64,000 nucleotides of DNA from Thiomicrorhabdus sediminis (GTDB taxonomy: Bacteria > Pseudomonadota > Gammaproteobacteria > Thiomicrospirales > Thiomicrospiraceae), in NCBI RefSeq assembly GCF_005885815.1, contig NZ_CP040602.1:697630-761629 (forward strand), in the 5' to 3' direction. Position 1 is the first letter of the stretch; each line of letters starts with the position of its first letter. The notes under the pieces were generated by a model that saw nothing but the letters and a program-made list of their open reading frames with translations, made no database searches and was not told where the DNA came from. This document shows positions 9,038 through 17,490 of this stretch, piece by piece. Position numbers and translations under genes: made by a program.

Positions 9038-9646
9038 CTAAATGGGAATGCGTTTGTTATTGCCTAAAGCCTTTAGGGCATCGTTTATCGATAGCTTCAG
9101 GTAGTGATAGTAAAAATCATAGGCGCCTGATAAAAGAGGCTGGATGATTTGATCACCATTGCCGTCAACAAAAATCATCACCGGCAGGCTGGTTAGGTTA
9201 TAGAGATCTTTAAATTCTGCGACAGGCATGGCTTCGCCATAAAAATCGGTAATCGTTCTGTCAGTATTGACATGGATTTCGGCCATCAATACATAATTGT
9301 TGAGCTGTCCCGACATGAGAGCCGGGATAATCGCTTGGTCTTTTAGGTTTTCGGTTGATTTCAACCCTTCCGCGGCAAACAGGATGGCAATCGGCAGATT
9401 ATCTTGCAGCGCCTGCTTTCCCAAGGTTTGCAGGTTTTCAACCAACGGCATCGCCGTTGGCGCGGGTGCTTGAGTCGCGGCTTGATTTGCATAGGCCATA
9501 TCGCTGTAAATAATCAGGCTAAATGCCATAATCAGTTTCGATATTTGGCAGAGTAAACCCCTAATGCCGGAAGCAGTTTTGCTTTTAGCTCGATTAAATT
9601 CGCTGTGGCGTAAGGTGTCTAATGCGTGCAATTGAATGCTAGCCAT
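9038..9646 (-). CDS. Exported thioredoxin-fold protein lacking active-site cysteines
   Basis: An N-terminal hydrophobic stretch ending in SDMAYA-NQ looks like a signal peptide, so the protein is probably periplasmic. The rest resembles a thioredoxin fold: a beta strand IAILFAAEGL, a helix, then YNLTSLPVMIFVDGNG with the typical cis-proline. The position of CxxC is occupied by residues without cysteine, so it cannot act as a classical oxidoreductase. A TTG at 9649 is possible, but ATG 9646 overlaps the upstream stop as TGATG, suggesting translational coupling to the DUF2892 gene. The N-terminus before the signal is unusually long, about 35 residues, so the real start may lie further downstream. 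Function unknown. Confidence 0.7.
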   Translation of the reverse strand: MASIQLHALDTLRHSEFNRAKSKTASGIRGLLCQISKLIMAFSLIIYSDMAYANQAATQAPAPTAMPLVENLQTLGKQALQDNLPIAILFAAEGLKSTENLKDQAIIPALMSGQLNNYVLMAEIHVNTDRTITDFYGEAMPVAEFKDLYNLTSLPVMIFVDGNGDQIIQPLLSGAYDFYYHYLKLSINDALKALGNNKRIPI

Positions 9647-9858
9647 CAACTTTGCCCTTGTTCAGTTTCATCCGTTTCTTTTTTGCAGGTCGATAACCCG
9701 AAAATAGTATAGGCTGGGCAGAAATTGGCAATGGCCGTAACTATTGGTACCAAGCCAATCAATCCCCACCAGGATTGCATATATACTCCAACAGCAATAA
9801 TTACTGCCCCGACAAAAATACGCAGATTACGATCTACCGAACCGACATTGCATTGCAT
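9646..9858 (-). CDS. DUF2892 (YgaP-like) inner-membrane protein
   Basis: A 70-residue membrane protein beginning QCNVGSVDRNLRIFVG, with two hydrophobic segments joined by SWWGLIGLVP and a following CPAYTIFGLSTC. These are the hallmarks of the DUF2892 domain found alone or fused to rhodanese in YgaP. The frame is open 14 codons further upstream, but ATG 9858 is preceded by AGAGGAGAG, the strongest ribosome-binding site here, and homologues start at MxCNVG. The two cysteines of CPAY...STC are conserved. DUF2892 proteins often sit near sulfur-handling genes; here the partner is the cysteine-free thioredoxin-like protein. Role unknown. Confidence 0.88.
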   Translation of the reverse strand: MQCNVGSVDRNLRIFVGAVIIAVGVYMQSWWGLIGLVPIVTAIANFCPAYTIFGLSTCKKETDETEQGQS

Positions 9859-10228
9859 TTTTACTCTCCTCTGAGCCATAAAATCATGACATTTTTTCAC
9901 TTAGCAGGGGTTTTATTTCTATTTGCTAAGAAGCTTAAGCAAGCTATAGATTTTATTGTATTTTTTATTCTGTCTATAGTAGATATGCTTAATGCTTCCA
10001 TACTATGTTATCCATAATGGCGCTGTCAATGCTTTAAATGCATGGAATAACAAAAAAAGCCTATAAAATCAGGGGGTTCATGACTTTTTTGTGCCGGTTT
10101 AAGGATAAAACGTCGATTAATGATGATTTTTAATCAAACTGTCAAACAGTACCAGCTGGATTCGCTGTATGATTTTCAGCAAGTATTTTTAGGTTGAGAA
10201 GGGCTCAGCAGCAGTTTTAGGAGTAGAT
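9859..10228. other. AT-rich divergent intergenic region
   Basis: This 370-bp region separates the minus-strand DUF2892 gene from gap. No gene is supported; a plus-strand frame at 9775-10017 is antisense to DUF2892 at its start and of low complexity. It must carry the promoters of both flanking genes. TATGAT at 10168-10173 is a possible -10 for gap, but no good -35 was seen. Confidence 0.5.
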
Positions 10229-11245
10229 ATGGTACGTATTGCAATTAACGGTTTTGGTCGTATGGGACGTTTAAGTTTTCGTCAGGCGTTTGATTGGCCA
10301 GATATAGAGTTTGTCCATATCAATGAAATCGCTACCGATGCAAACGGTTCGGCTCATCTGTTAAATTTTGATTCGGCGCATGGTCGCTGGCAGCATCAGG
10401 CGGAAACCGATGGCAATAACATTATCATTAATGGGCAGAAAATTGGTTATAGCACCTGTGAAAACATCGAAGATTTTGACTGGGGGGCTTTGGATGTGGA
10501 TATTGTATTGGAGTGCACCGGCGAGTTTCGCAATAGAGAGCAAGTGCAAGCCTATTTTAATCAAGGGGTGAAACAGGTGATTGTCGCCGCGCCTTTTAAA
10601 GAGGGAGTCAAAAATATCGTTATGGGCATTAACGACGATATTTTTATCGCCGGTGAAGATAAGCTGATCACCGCGGCATCCTGTACCACTAACTGCATTG
10701 CTCCGGTAATCAAAGTATTGCATGAAAAAATCGGTATAGAACACGGTTCGATCACCACCATGCATGATCGAACCAATACCCAGAAAGTGGTAGATCACGG
10801 CCATAAGGATTTACGCCGTGCGCGTTCCAGTTTTGAATCGCTTATTCCAACGTCCACCGGTTCTGCGACCGCGATTGCCACCATTTTCCCTGAACTGAAA
10901 GGACGTTTGGACGGAATTGCAGTGCGTGTTCCGTTTATGAACGCCTCCTTGACGGACTTGGTGATGGAAATGAAACGTCCAACCAGTGTGGAAGAGGTTA
11001 ACACTTTGTTTAAAGACGCATCAGAAAGCTATTTAAAAGACATTCTAGGCTATGAAGAGCGCCCTTTGGTATCGGTGGATTATGAGGGGGAGACTTGTTC
11101 TTCGGTAATCGATGCGTTATCGACCAGAGTGGTGAATAACACTCATGTCAAGGTGTTGGCTTGGTACGACAATGAAATCGGCTATGTTCAACGCATGATG
11201 GAATTGGCTTTGAAAGTCGGTTTGGCAAATCAAGCGATTGCTTAA
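10229..11245 (+). CDS. gap: Glyceraldehyde-3-phosphate dehydrogenase, ArsJ-associated type
   Basis: NAD-binding N-terminal domain ([10 protein letters not shown]) and catalytic domain with AASCTTNC, including the nucleophilic cysteine and the following TTNC. Several segments match the GAPDH subgroup encoded beside arsJ better than glycolytic GapA or Epd: [42 protein letters not shown] and [19 protein letters not shown] (here [15 protein letters not shown]). That subgroup makes 1-arseno-3-phosphoglycerate for export by ArsJ. No arsJ, arsR or arsC lies nearby, so it may be an ordinary dehydrogenase in central carbon metabolism. Near the C-terminus WYDNEIGY replaces the usual WYDNEWGY. It is monocistronic with a terminator. 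Confidence 0.9.
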   Translation: MVRIAINGFGRMGRLSFRQAFDWPDIEFVHINEIATDANGSAHLLNFDSAHGRWQHQAETDGNNIIINGQKIGYSTCENIEDFDWGALDVDIVLECTGEFRNREQVQAYFNQGVKQVIVAAPFKEGVKNIVMGINDDIFIAGEDKLITAASCTTNCIAPVIKVLHEKIGIEHGSITTMHDRTNTQKVVDHGHKDLRRARSSFESLIPTSTGSATAIATIFPELKGRLDGIAVRVPFMNASLTDLVMEMKRPTSVEEVNTLFKDASESYLKDILGYEERPLVSVDYEGETCSSVIDALSTRVVNNTHVKVLAWYDNEIGYVQRMMELALKVGLANQAIA

Positions 11246-11280
11246 TTATTGTTAATAACATGAGCTGATTTTAAAAATAA

Positions 11281-11306
11281 AAAAACCCGCACTAGCGGGT
11301 TTTTTA
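11281..11306. terminator. Bidirectional terminator between gap and fklB
   Basis: ACCCGC and GCGGGT pair around ACTA. Runs of A before and T after let the hairpin serve both converging transcripts. Confidence 0.9.
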
Positions 11307-11323
11307 TATTGGGATCGAGCTGA

Positions 11324-11944
11324 CTAAGCCACAATTTCCAATAATTCAACATCAAAAACCAATGCTGAATAAGGTGGAATACGACCACCAGAGCCTTGTG
11401 CACCGTAGGCTAGGTCTTGTGGAATGTATAAACGCCACTTAGAACCTGTAGGCATTAGCTGAAGCGCTTCTGTCCAACCGGCGATAACACGGTTGACCGG
11501 GAACTGAGCTGGCTGACCGCGTTCAACAGAACTGTCGAATACCGTGCCGTCAACCAAAGTGCCGTGGTAGTGAGTAGAAACGGTCGATTCAGCGCTTGGT
11601 TTTGCGCCATCACCTTCAACAAGGATTTCATACTGAAGCCCAGACTCTAAAACTACAACACCGTCTTTTTTCGCGTTTTCAGCTAGGAAACTCTCACCTT
11701 CAGCCGCAGCAACTTTTGCACGCTCGGCTTCTTTAGCCTGCATGATTTCCTGAATCTCAGTAAACGCTTTTTGGAACTGTTCCTGACTGATAGGGCTGGC
11801 TGTGCCGCCTAAAGAATCCAAAAGACCGGCAGATACCGCTTCAGGGTTCAATCCTTCAAACGGATCGCTGGCAAGTTGGTCACCCATTTGACGACCAATA
11901 CCGTAGCTGACGATATCCGGAGTAGTGGTGTAGTTGTTAGACAT
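11324..11944 (-). CDS. fklB: FKBP-type peptidyl-prolyl isomerase FklB (FKBP22)
   Basis: Catalyses cis-trans isomerisation of prolyl bonds during folding. The N-terminal helical dimerisation arm (about 1-95) starts with SYGIGRQMGDQL and contains AENAKKDGVVVLESGLQYE. The C-terminal FKBP domain shows YHGTLVDGTVFDSSVERG, VIAGWTEALQLMPTGSKW and IPPYSALVFDVELLEI. Its 206 residues equal the length of E. coli FklB. There is no signal peptide, so it is the cytoplasmic form, not FkpA. TAGGAT precedes the ATG and a promoter is visible upstream. Confidence 0.94.
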   Translation of the reverse strand: MSNNYTTTPDIVSYGIGRQMGDQLASDPFEGLNPEAVSAGLLDSLGGTASPISQEQFQKAFTEIQEIMQAKEAERAKVAAAEGESFLAENAKKDGVVVLESGLQYEILVEGDGAKPSAESTVSTHYHGTLVDGTVFDSSVERGQPAQFPVNRVIAGWTEALQLMPTGSKWRLYIPQDLAYGAQGSGGRIPPYSALVFDVELLEIVA

Positions 11945-11987
11945 GGTTGTATCCTAAACTTTGGTTAAATAGAAAGTCAGGAATTTT

Positions 11988-12016
11988 AACATAAAGCGGT
12001 ATCGAGCTTAAATCAA
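11988..12016 (-). promoter_or_regulatory. Sigma-70 promoter of fklB
   Basis: On the minus strand TTGATT (12016-12011) and TATGTT (11993-11988) are 17 nt apart, about 44 nt upstream of the start codon. Both hexamers match four or more consensus positions. Confidence 0.5.
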
Positions 12017-12026
12017 TCGGGATGGT

Positions 12027-12596
12027 TTATTGATTGGATAGATAATCGAACAGTTGCTTTTTTTGTTCTAAAGAAAGGTTCTCTACCGTATGGATATTGT
12101 TTTCCGGAATCTGTTCAGGATTCGGGTAGTGTGCTAAAGCTTTTTCCAGACTGGCTTCACGTATCAAATGCAAAATCGGGTAGGGCGAACGGTTGGTAAG
12201 GTTTTCAGCGTCATCGGGTTGTGTGCCGGCGAACTGATAGTGGGGATGAAAGCTGGCAATCTGGAATTCACCAATCGCATCATATTGTTCTAAAAGTCGG
12301 TCGGCCAAATCCAGAAAGTCGTTGTAGTCGTAGAAATCATCAAGCATATTAGCTACCACCAAAACAGTGGTCTCCAGCTCTGTTACCGGAGTGTTGCGGA
12401 GTGTTTCGATCTCTTCAGCGAGGTTTTCCAATAAGCAGTTGGGCGTTTCACAATCGCTAATTGAGATACGTACCTGATGGTTTTGAAACGGGTGTTTGGC
12501 GAACGGGCAAAGATTCAGGCCAATCACCACCTGTTGCAACCAGCTGCTGATCTGTTTTTCGATGTGTTGATGCTGCTCTGTTGTTAAATTGTTCAT
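12027..12596 (-). CDS. DUF1415 family protein
   Basis: A 189-residue soluble protein of the DUF1415 family, recognised by the opening region WLQQVVIGLNLCPFAKHPF and by FQIASFHPHYQFAGTQPDDAENLTNRSPYP split over residues 114-143. Cys31, several histidines and the NRSPYPILHLIRE stretch are strongly conserved in the family. The biochemical function is not known; the conserved Cys/His pattern could suggest metal binding or catalysis, but that is a guess. AGGA lies 5 nt before the ATG. It is the last gene of the cnoX-DUF5718-DUF1415 minus-strand run, 23 nt after its neighbour. Confidence 0.9.
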   Translation of the reverse strand: MNNLTTEQHQHIEKQISSWLQQVVIGLNLCPFAKHPFQNHQVRISISDCETPNCLLENLAEEIETLRNTPVTELETTVLVVANMLDDFYDYNDFLDLADRLLEQYDAIGEFQIASFHPHYQFAGTQPDDAENLTNRSPYPILHLIREASLEKALAHYPNPEQIPENNIHTVENLSLEQKKQLFDYLSNQ

Positions 12597-12619
12597 TAGA
12601 GTCCTAATAAAGGATAAAA

Positions 12620-13474
12620 CTAGACGATTTTCTGATGCAGAGCCGAGCTGTGGATTAAGTTATCCAACTCGCCGTGCAGGTGTTTTTGTACATCTTCACT
12701 GCTGTTTTGTGTCGCATCGTAAACATAGATAAAGACTTCATCACCCGGTTGTAAAAACACGGTTTCACCAAATTCGGTATAGGTTGTCGCGCCAAGGCTA
12801 ATCAGTACTTGTTTTGGGTAGTCAGCGTCTTTTAAAATGGCATTCAAGTCTTCCAGTGGACCGAAATCGGCTTGCTTGTTGAGTCGGTCAATCATCCAGT
12901 CGCTTAATTGCTGGTGAAAGTAGGAGTAGGTCAGCACCGAGCTGTCTTTGCCATAGGCGTGGTATTCGCCATCGCGTTTCAAAAACGAGGCGATGCGGAA
13001 ATTATCCAACTCGCAGCCTGCGGCAAAACTATCCAAAGCGATAAACTCATTTGCCATGCCTTTGGTGTCTGCGCCCCAGTTTTTCTTTTCGCTGATTTTT
13101 TTAGCCCCGGGTTTGCGAATCGAGCAGTCATTGAAAGCGGCAAAGGCCTTAGGGGAAAGCGCTTGAACTTGATTGTTCTGGTAGGTGACATCAAACAAAA
13201 CACAAACTTCCGGTTCGGCTTGAAGGTGAGCGTTTTCCGCTAGGTTTTGCGGATAACGAATCTGGCTTGCCGACCAAGGAAAAACGCCAATCTGCTCGTC
13301 ATTGTTGGGAATGTAGTAGGGGAATAAACCTTTAGGAGCGTTACTGTGGGTCGTTTTGACATTAACAAAGTCCGGTGTTTCGCCTGCCTGTTCCAGATGC
13401 CCGGCAAAGTTGCCGGCAACGCCTAGACCGACCAGATTTTCCAGCGTCTGTTTAGATAAAGTAAATTGGGTCAT
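12620..13474 (-). CDS. DUF5718 family protein (possible FAH-like fold)
   Basis: A 284-residue cytoplasmic protein with the DUF5718 opening LVGLGVAGNFAGHLEQAGE. The middle contains AEPEVCVLFDVTY and FNDCSIRK, vaguely like the metal-binding core of fumarylacetoacetate-hydrolase-fold proteins, and the C-terminal third has a beta-rich stretch with LQPGDEVFIYVY. The family name rests on my recognition of the N-terminal motif, and the fold comparison is tentative. The start is 12 nt downstream of the cnoX stop, so the two are co-transcribed. No function can be assigned. Confidence 0.75.
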   Translation of the reverse strand: MTQFTLSKQTLENLVGLGVAGNFAGHLEQAGETPDFVNVKTTHSNAPKGLFPYYIPNNDEQIGVFPWSASQIRYPQNLAENAHLQAEPEVCVLFDVTYQNNQVQALSPKAFAAFNDCSIRKPGAKKISEKKNWGADTKGMANEFIALDSFAAGCELDNFRIASFLKRDGEYHAYGKDSSVLTYSYFHQQLSDWMIDRLNKQADFGPLEDLNAILKDADYPKQVLISLGATTYTEFGETVFLQPGDEVFIYVYDATQNSSEDVQKHLHGELDNLIHSSALHQKIV

Positions 13475-13486
13475 GGAAGCTTTACC

Positions 13487-14353
13487 TTAATACATTAAGC
13501 TTTGGAATTTGCGACGGTATTGGGTGACCAGCTCCGGTGCTTTCGCTCCCAACATGTCAAACGCTTGCAGTAGTGCTTTACGCGCGGCACCTTCATTGAA
13601 TTCACGATCAACCATAAACGCCTTGAGTAGTGCCTGCAGTGATTTTTCCGCATGACCGTGCAGCATCAGGTAACCTGCCAGGTGCATTAAGGCTTGAATG
13701 TCGTTTTGGTCTTCGGCCAGTTTCTGTTGAATCTGTTCAATATCCGGCGCGCCTGCTAAAATTTCTGAGAAGTGCATCAGACCGCTGAGCTCTTTGCCTT
13801 GCGGTGACTTTTTCGCTTCATCAGGCAGCTTTTCAAATAAATCCTGTCCCTTATCCAGGTGACCGGTTTGCAGATACATTTGCACCAAATCCAGATGGAT
13901 ACGGAAATTGTTAACATTGATTTTTGCCGCTTCGCCCAATAATTCAACCGCCTCATCAAAGGCGCCATTATGAAAGGCCGCTTTTGCTTGCATGCGCAGC
14001 TCTTCAGAAGGGTCGTTCTCTAAAAATCCTTCCACCCAAGTACGATAGGTTTCTTCACTTTGCAGCAAGGCTTTTTCATCGGCGATATCGCCCATTTTGA
14101 TCATTTTCACAAACGGTGCCTGTGGATTGCCGAGCTTTTCACAAATCTCTTTTTCAATATCGGTATTGACCTTACCGACAATCAATTTTCCGGCAAATTC
14201 TTCAGCCAGTTTCTCAAAGATGGTGACAATTAAACGGCTTTGTTCATTTTGTGCCGACCAGAAAACCAGGGCAACCGGGTGAGTATTTGAGTTTTGAACC
14301 AGCATCTCTTGCACATTGGCAAGGCTGATATCGACAATCATCGCTTCTGACAT
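13487..14353 (-). CDS. cnoX: Chaperedoxin CnoX-like (thioredoxin-TPR) protein
   Basis: CnoX (YbbN) is a holdase that protects substrates under oxidative stress and hands them to GroEL. The N-terminal thioredoxin-like domain (about 1-110) is followed by TPR helices to residue 288. The C-terminal RRKFQSLMY closely resembles the RRQLYALLY end of E. coli YbbN. The redox position reads WSAQNEQS, with no cysteine, so thioredoxin chemistry is excluded. It heads a minus-strand run with the DUF5718 and DUF1415 genes, separated from mutS by a terminator. Confidence 0.88.
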   Translation of the reverse strand: MSEAMIVDISLANVQEMLVQNSNTHPVALVFWSAQNEQSRLIVTIFEKLAEEFAGKLIVGKVNTDIEKEICEKLGNPQAPFVKMIKMGDIADEKALLQSEETYRTWVEGFLENDPSEELRMQAKAAFHNGAFDEAVELLGEAAKINVNNFRIHLDLVQMYLQTGHLDKGQDLFEKLPDEAKKSPQGKELSGLMHFSEILAGAPDIEQIQQKLAEDQNDIQALMHLAGYLMLHGHAEKSLQALLKAFMVDREFNEGAARKALLQAFDMLGAKAPELVTQYRRKFQSLMY

Positions 14354-14403
14354 GGGAAATCCTATTCAACTTGGCGTTGGGCTCTTTTTACGAAAGCGTT
14401 AAA

Positions 14404-14429
14404 AAACAAAAAACCGCTCTATGAGCGGT
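14404..14429 (-). terminator. Terminator of mutS
   Basis: On the minus strand ACCGCTC and GAGCGGT pair around a 3-nt loop, followed by a T run interrupted by one G. It lies 45 nt beyond the mutS stop. Confidence 0.88.
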
Positions 14430-14473
14430 AATTGAAGTGAGCCCGGGCGTTTATTTCAATTATTGGCGCTATT

Positions 14474-17167
14474 CTAACGGTTTTTAAGCAGGCTTTTAAG
14501 TTCATAAATCATATCAAGCGCTTTTCTTGGCGTTAGCTCATCCGGTTCAAGCTGATTGATATGCTTCTCAATTTTTTCCAATACCGGATCGGGTTGACTG
14601 ACAAACATGTCAAACTGTTGTATCGGCTCGTTAATCGCAGGCGCTTGCTCTGTCACAGTTGCTGCGCTATTGGCCGGTTGATCGTTATCGGTCTGGGCAA
14701 GCTGTGTTTGTGCGATGGTTTGGTTTTCCAGCTGGTTGAGATGCTGTTTTGCCAAGGCAATCACATCATGCGGTACGCCGGCCAGCGCAGCTACCTGTAA
14801 ACCGTAGCTTTGCGATGCCGGACCGTCTTGTACCTGATGTAAAAAGACAATGCTGTCATGGTGTTCAATCGCATCCAAATGCACATTGATGGTATTGGCA
14901 AAGCGCTCCGTCAAGGTGGTCAGCTCAAAGTAGTGGGTGGCGAACAGACAGTAGCCTTTTACCGATTGCGCCATATGTTCGGCAATCGCCCAAGCCAGCG
15001 CCAAACCATCGAAGGTCGAAGTTCCGCGGCCGACCTCATCCATCAATATCAAAGATTGCTCGGTGGCGTGATGCAGAATGTTCGCGGTCTCGGTCATTTC
15101 CACCATAAAGGTCGAACGCCCGGAAGTTAGATCATCGGAGGCACCGATACGGGTAAAGATTCGATCGATTGGTCCGAGAACCGCTTTGTCGGCTGGCACA
15201 TAACTGCCCATAAAGGCCATTAACGCAATCAATGCGGTTTGGCGCATATAGGTCGATTTCCCGCCCATATTAGGACCGGTAATAATATGCAGACGGCGCT
15301 CATTATCAAATAAAGCATCATTCGGAATAAACGGTTCCTTCGACAGTGCCTCGACGGTTAAATGGCGACCTTGTTCGATATGAATTCCTGGTTCATCGCT
15401 TAACACCGGACGGGTTAAATTGAGTTTTTCCGACTGAATCGCCAAATTGGTCAAGATGTCAATTTGTGCCAGAGCTGATGCTGATTGCTGTAATGCCGCC
15501 AGTTGCGTATTCAGGGTTTCCAGCAGCTCCTGATAGAGCCATTTTTCTCGTGCCAGTGCTTTTTCACCGGCACTGAGGATTTTGTCTTCAAAAGTCTTCA
15601 GTTCCGGGATGATATAGCGTTCCTGACCTTTTAAGGTCTGGCGGCGCACATATTCGGCCGGTACCTGATCGCTATGCAGTTTACTGATTTCGATATAGTA
15701 GCCGTGGACGCGGTTATAGCCGACCTTTAGACCTTGGATTCCGGTGCGTTCACGCTCGCGCTCTTCAAGCTGAAGCAGATAATCCCCAGCTTCATTTTTC
15801 AGGTTGCGTAGTTCATCGAGTTCGTCATCAAACCCTTCGGCAATCACACCGCCGTCACGAATCAGCATCGGCGGATTATCGATGATCGCGCGATCGAGAA
15901 GTTGCGCCAGGTCGGGAAAACGGCCCATCTGTTGTGCAAGCTCGCCGAGTTTCACCGAGTCTTGCAATTGCGCCAACAGTTGCTGCAAGTCGGGCAATAC
16001 ATTCAAGGTGCGCCCCAGGTGCAAACAGTCCCGTGGTCGAGCCGAACGCAAAGCGACACGGCTTAGAATGCGTTCCAGATCGCCAACATTTTTAAGAATG
16101 TCGCGCAAAGCATCGGCTTGATGGTGGTTGAGGATGGTTTCGATCGCATCCAGGCGCAGGTTGATCTGTTCAGCCTTGCGCAAAGGCTGGTTTAACCAGC
16201 GTTTAAGCAGGCGGCTTCCCATGGCCGTGGCGGTATCATCGAGAATGGCCGCCAGGGTGCTGTGTGGGTTGCCTGATAGGCTGCTGTCGATTTCCAGGTT
16301 ACGCCGACTGATGGCATCCAAAATCAAGGTATCTTCAGTTTGGTAACTTTGCAGGCCGGCAATGTAGTTCAAATCACTTTGCAGCATGGTTTGTGCGTAA
16401 TGCAAAATCGCTCCGCATGCGCTAATCGATGCCGGTTTGTCATTGCAACCATAGGCAAGCAGGTCTTGGGTTTGAAAGTGTGTGGTCAGACGCTTGCGGC
16501 AGCTTTCGATATCGAAGTGCCAAGGCGGGTAACGCACCACACCGGCTTGATTGAGAATGGTCTCGGGCAGCTGCTCCCGAAACTGATCGTCATCGGCAAT
16601 CAATAGCTCTTTCGGTTTTAGACGTTCCAGCTCGGAGAGCAATTGATTCAGAGTGTCTAGCTGAGTGGTTTCAAAACGTCCACTGGAAACTTCCAGATAG
16701 GCGATAGCGAATTTTTGTACACCCTGAAAGCTGTGCTCACTGATACAGGCCAGCAGATTTTCCTGTTTGTCTTCAAGTAAGGCTTCTTCAACCAGTGTTC
16801 CCGGGGTGATAACGCGTACCACCTTGCGCTCTACCGGGCCTTTGGAGTTGGCCGGGTCACCAATCTGTTCGCAAATCGCTACAGATTCACCGAGCTTGAC
16901 CAGCTTGGCCAGATAACCTTCGGCAGAGTGGTGTGGAATGCCGGCCATTGGAATCGGAGCGCCGCCGGATTTTCCTCGAGCAGTTAAGGTAATATCAAGT
17001 AACTCCGACGCCTTTTGCGCATCGGCATAAAATAGCTCGTAGAAATCCCCCATACGGTAGAACAATAAGTGATGCGGATGTTCTTCCTTGATGGCTAGGT
17101 ACTGCTGCATCATAGGAGTGTGTTTGCTGGTTCTGGAAATGTCTGAAGGCGCTTTTGAGGTTGTCAT
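14474..17167 (-). CDS. mutS: DNA mismatch repair protein MutS
   Basis: Recognises mispaired or looped bases and recruits MutL. The N-terminal mismatch-binding domain contains the Phe-x-Glu reading motif in MGDFYELF. Connector, core and clamp domains follow. The C-terminal ATPase has Walker [10 protein letters not shown], Walker [13 protein letters not shown] and the ATHYFELT His switch. A Gln/Asn-rich tail ends in the tetramerisation-type sequence [18 protein letters not shown]. At 897 residues it is slightly longer than E. coli MutS (853). No Shine-Dalgarno sequence is evident before the ATG. Antisense frames across it are shadows. Confidence 0.97.
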   Translation of the reverse strand: MTTSKAPSDISRTSKHTPMMQQYLAIKEEHPHHLLFYRMGDFYELFYADAQKASELLDITLTARGKSGGAPIPMAGIPHHSAEGYLAKLVKLGESVAICEQIGDPANSKGPVERKVVRVITPGTLVEEALLEDKQENLLACISEHSFQGVQKFAIAYLEVSSGRFETTQLDTLNQLLSELERLKPKELLIADDDQFREQLPETILNQAGVVRYPPWHFDIESCRKRLTTHFQTQDLLAYGCNDKPASISACGAILHYAQTMLQSDLNYIAGLQSYQTEDTLILDAISRRNLEIDSSLSGNPHSTLAAILDDTATAMGSRLLKRWLNQPLRKAEQINLRLDAIETILNHHQADALRDILKNVGDLERILSRVALRSARPRDCLHLGRTLNVLPDLQQLLAQLQDSVKLGELAQQMGRFPDLAQLLDRAIIDNPPMLIRDGGVIAEGFDDELDELRNLKNEAGDYLLQLEERERERTGIQGLKVGYNRVHGYYIEISKLHSDQVPAEYVRRQTLKGQERYIIPELKTFEDKILSAGEKALAREKWLYQELLETLNTQLAALQQSASALAQIDILTNLAIQSEKLNLTRPVLSDEPGIHIEQGRHLTVEALSKEPFIPNDALFDNERRLHIITGPNMGGKSTYMRQTALIALMAFMGSYVPADKAVLGPIDRIFTRIGASDDLTSGRSTFMVEMTETANILHHATEQSLILMDEVGRGTSTFDGLALAWAIAEHMAQSVKGYCLFATHYFELTTLTERFANTINVHLDAIEHHDSIVFLHQVQDGPASQSYGLQVAALAGVPHDVIALAKQHLNQLENQTIAQTQLAQTDNDQPANSAATVTEQAPAINEPIQQFDMFVSQPDPVLEKIEKHINQLEPDELTPRKALDMIYELKSLLKNR

Positions 17168-17490
17168 GCTGGTTTGAAAATACCGTGTATTTAAGTTAAA
17201 TCGTACTCAGTTGCAGCGTCATGGAAGCGAATTCTCGGCAAGCAACTGTTTGTTTAATTGAGTGTCTAAATTTGATTTATTCATCTTAACAAAAAATGGC
17301 ATGCCTAGCGCTTTAAATCGGAGCGATGCATTTGGCTGCTATCAAAGCCGAAAACGGCTTAAAGACTCGCCTGCTAGCGTATTAAAATAAGGTAGCTATG
17401 CATAATAAAACCTTTCTGTTCTCAATAACCTAAATATGATAATCTTGTACCAATTTAAATGCGATTCTCTCTAGATTCCCGAGGCTGTGA
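17168..17490. other. Divergent intergenic region mutS / GGDEF-EAL gene
   Basis: This 323-bp region holds no supported gene. It must carry both divergent promoters; TATGATAAT near 17435-17443 is a candidate -10 for the plus-strand gene, without a clear -35. A small perfect hairpin (AAGCCG, AAAA loop, CGGCTT; 17345-17360) has no T run, so it is not a terminator. Confidence 0.5.

Noticed and set aside
9775..10017. 80-residue plus-strand hydrophobic ORF
   Set aside because: Its first part is antisense to DUF2892, the rest is AT-rich with no homologue-like motif and no ribosome-binding site.
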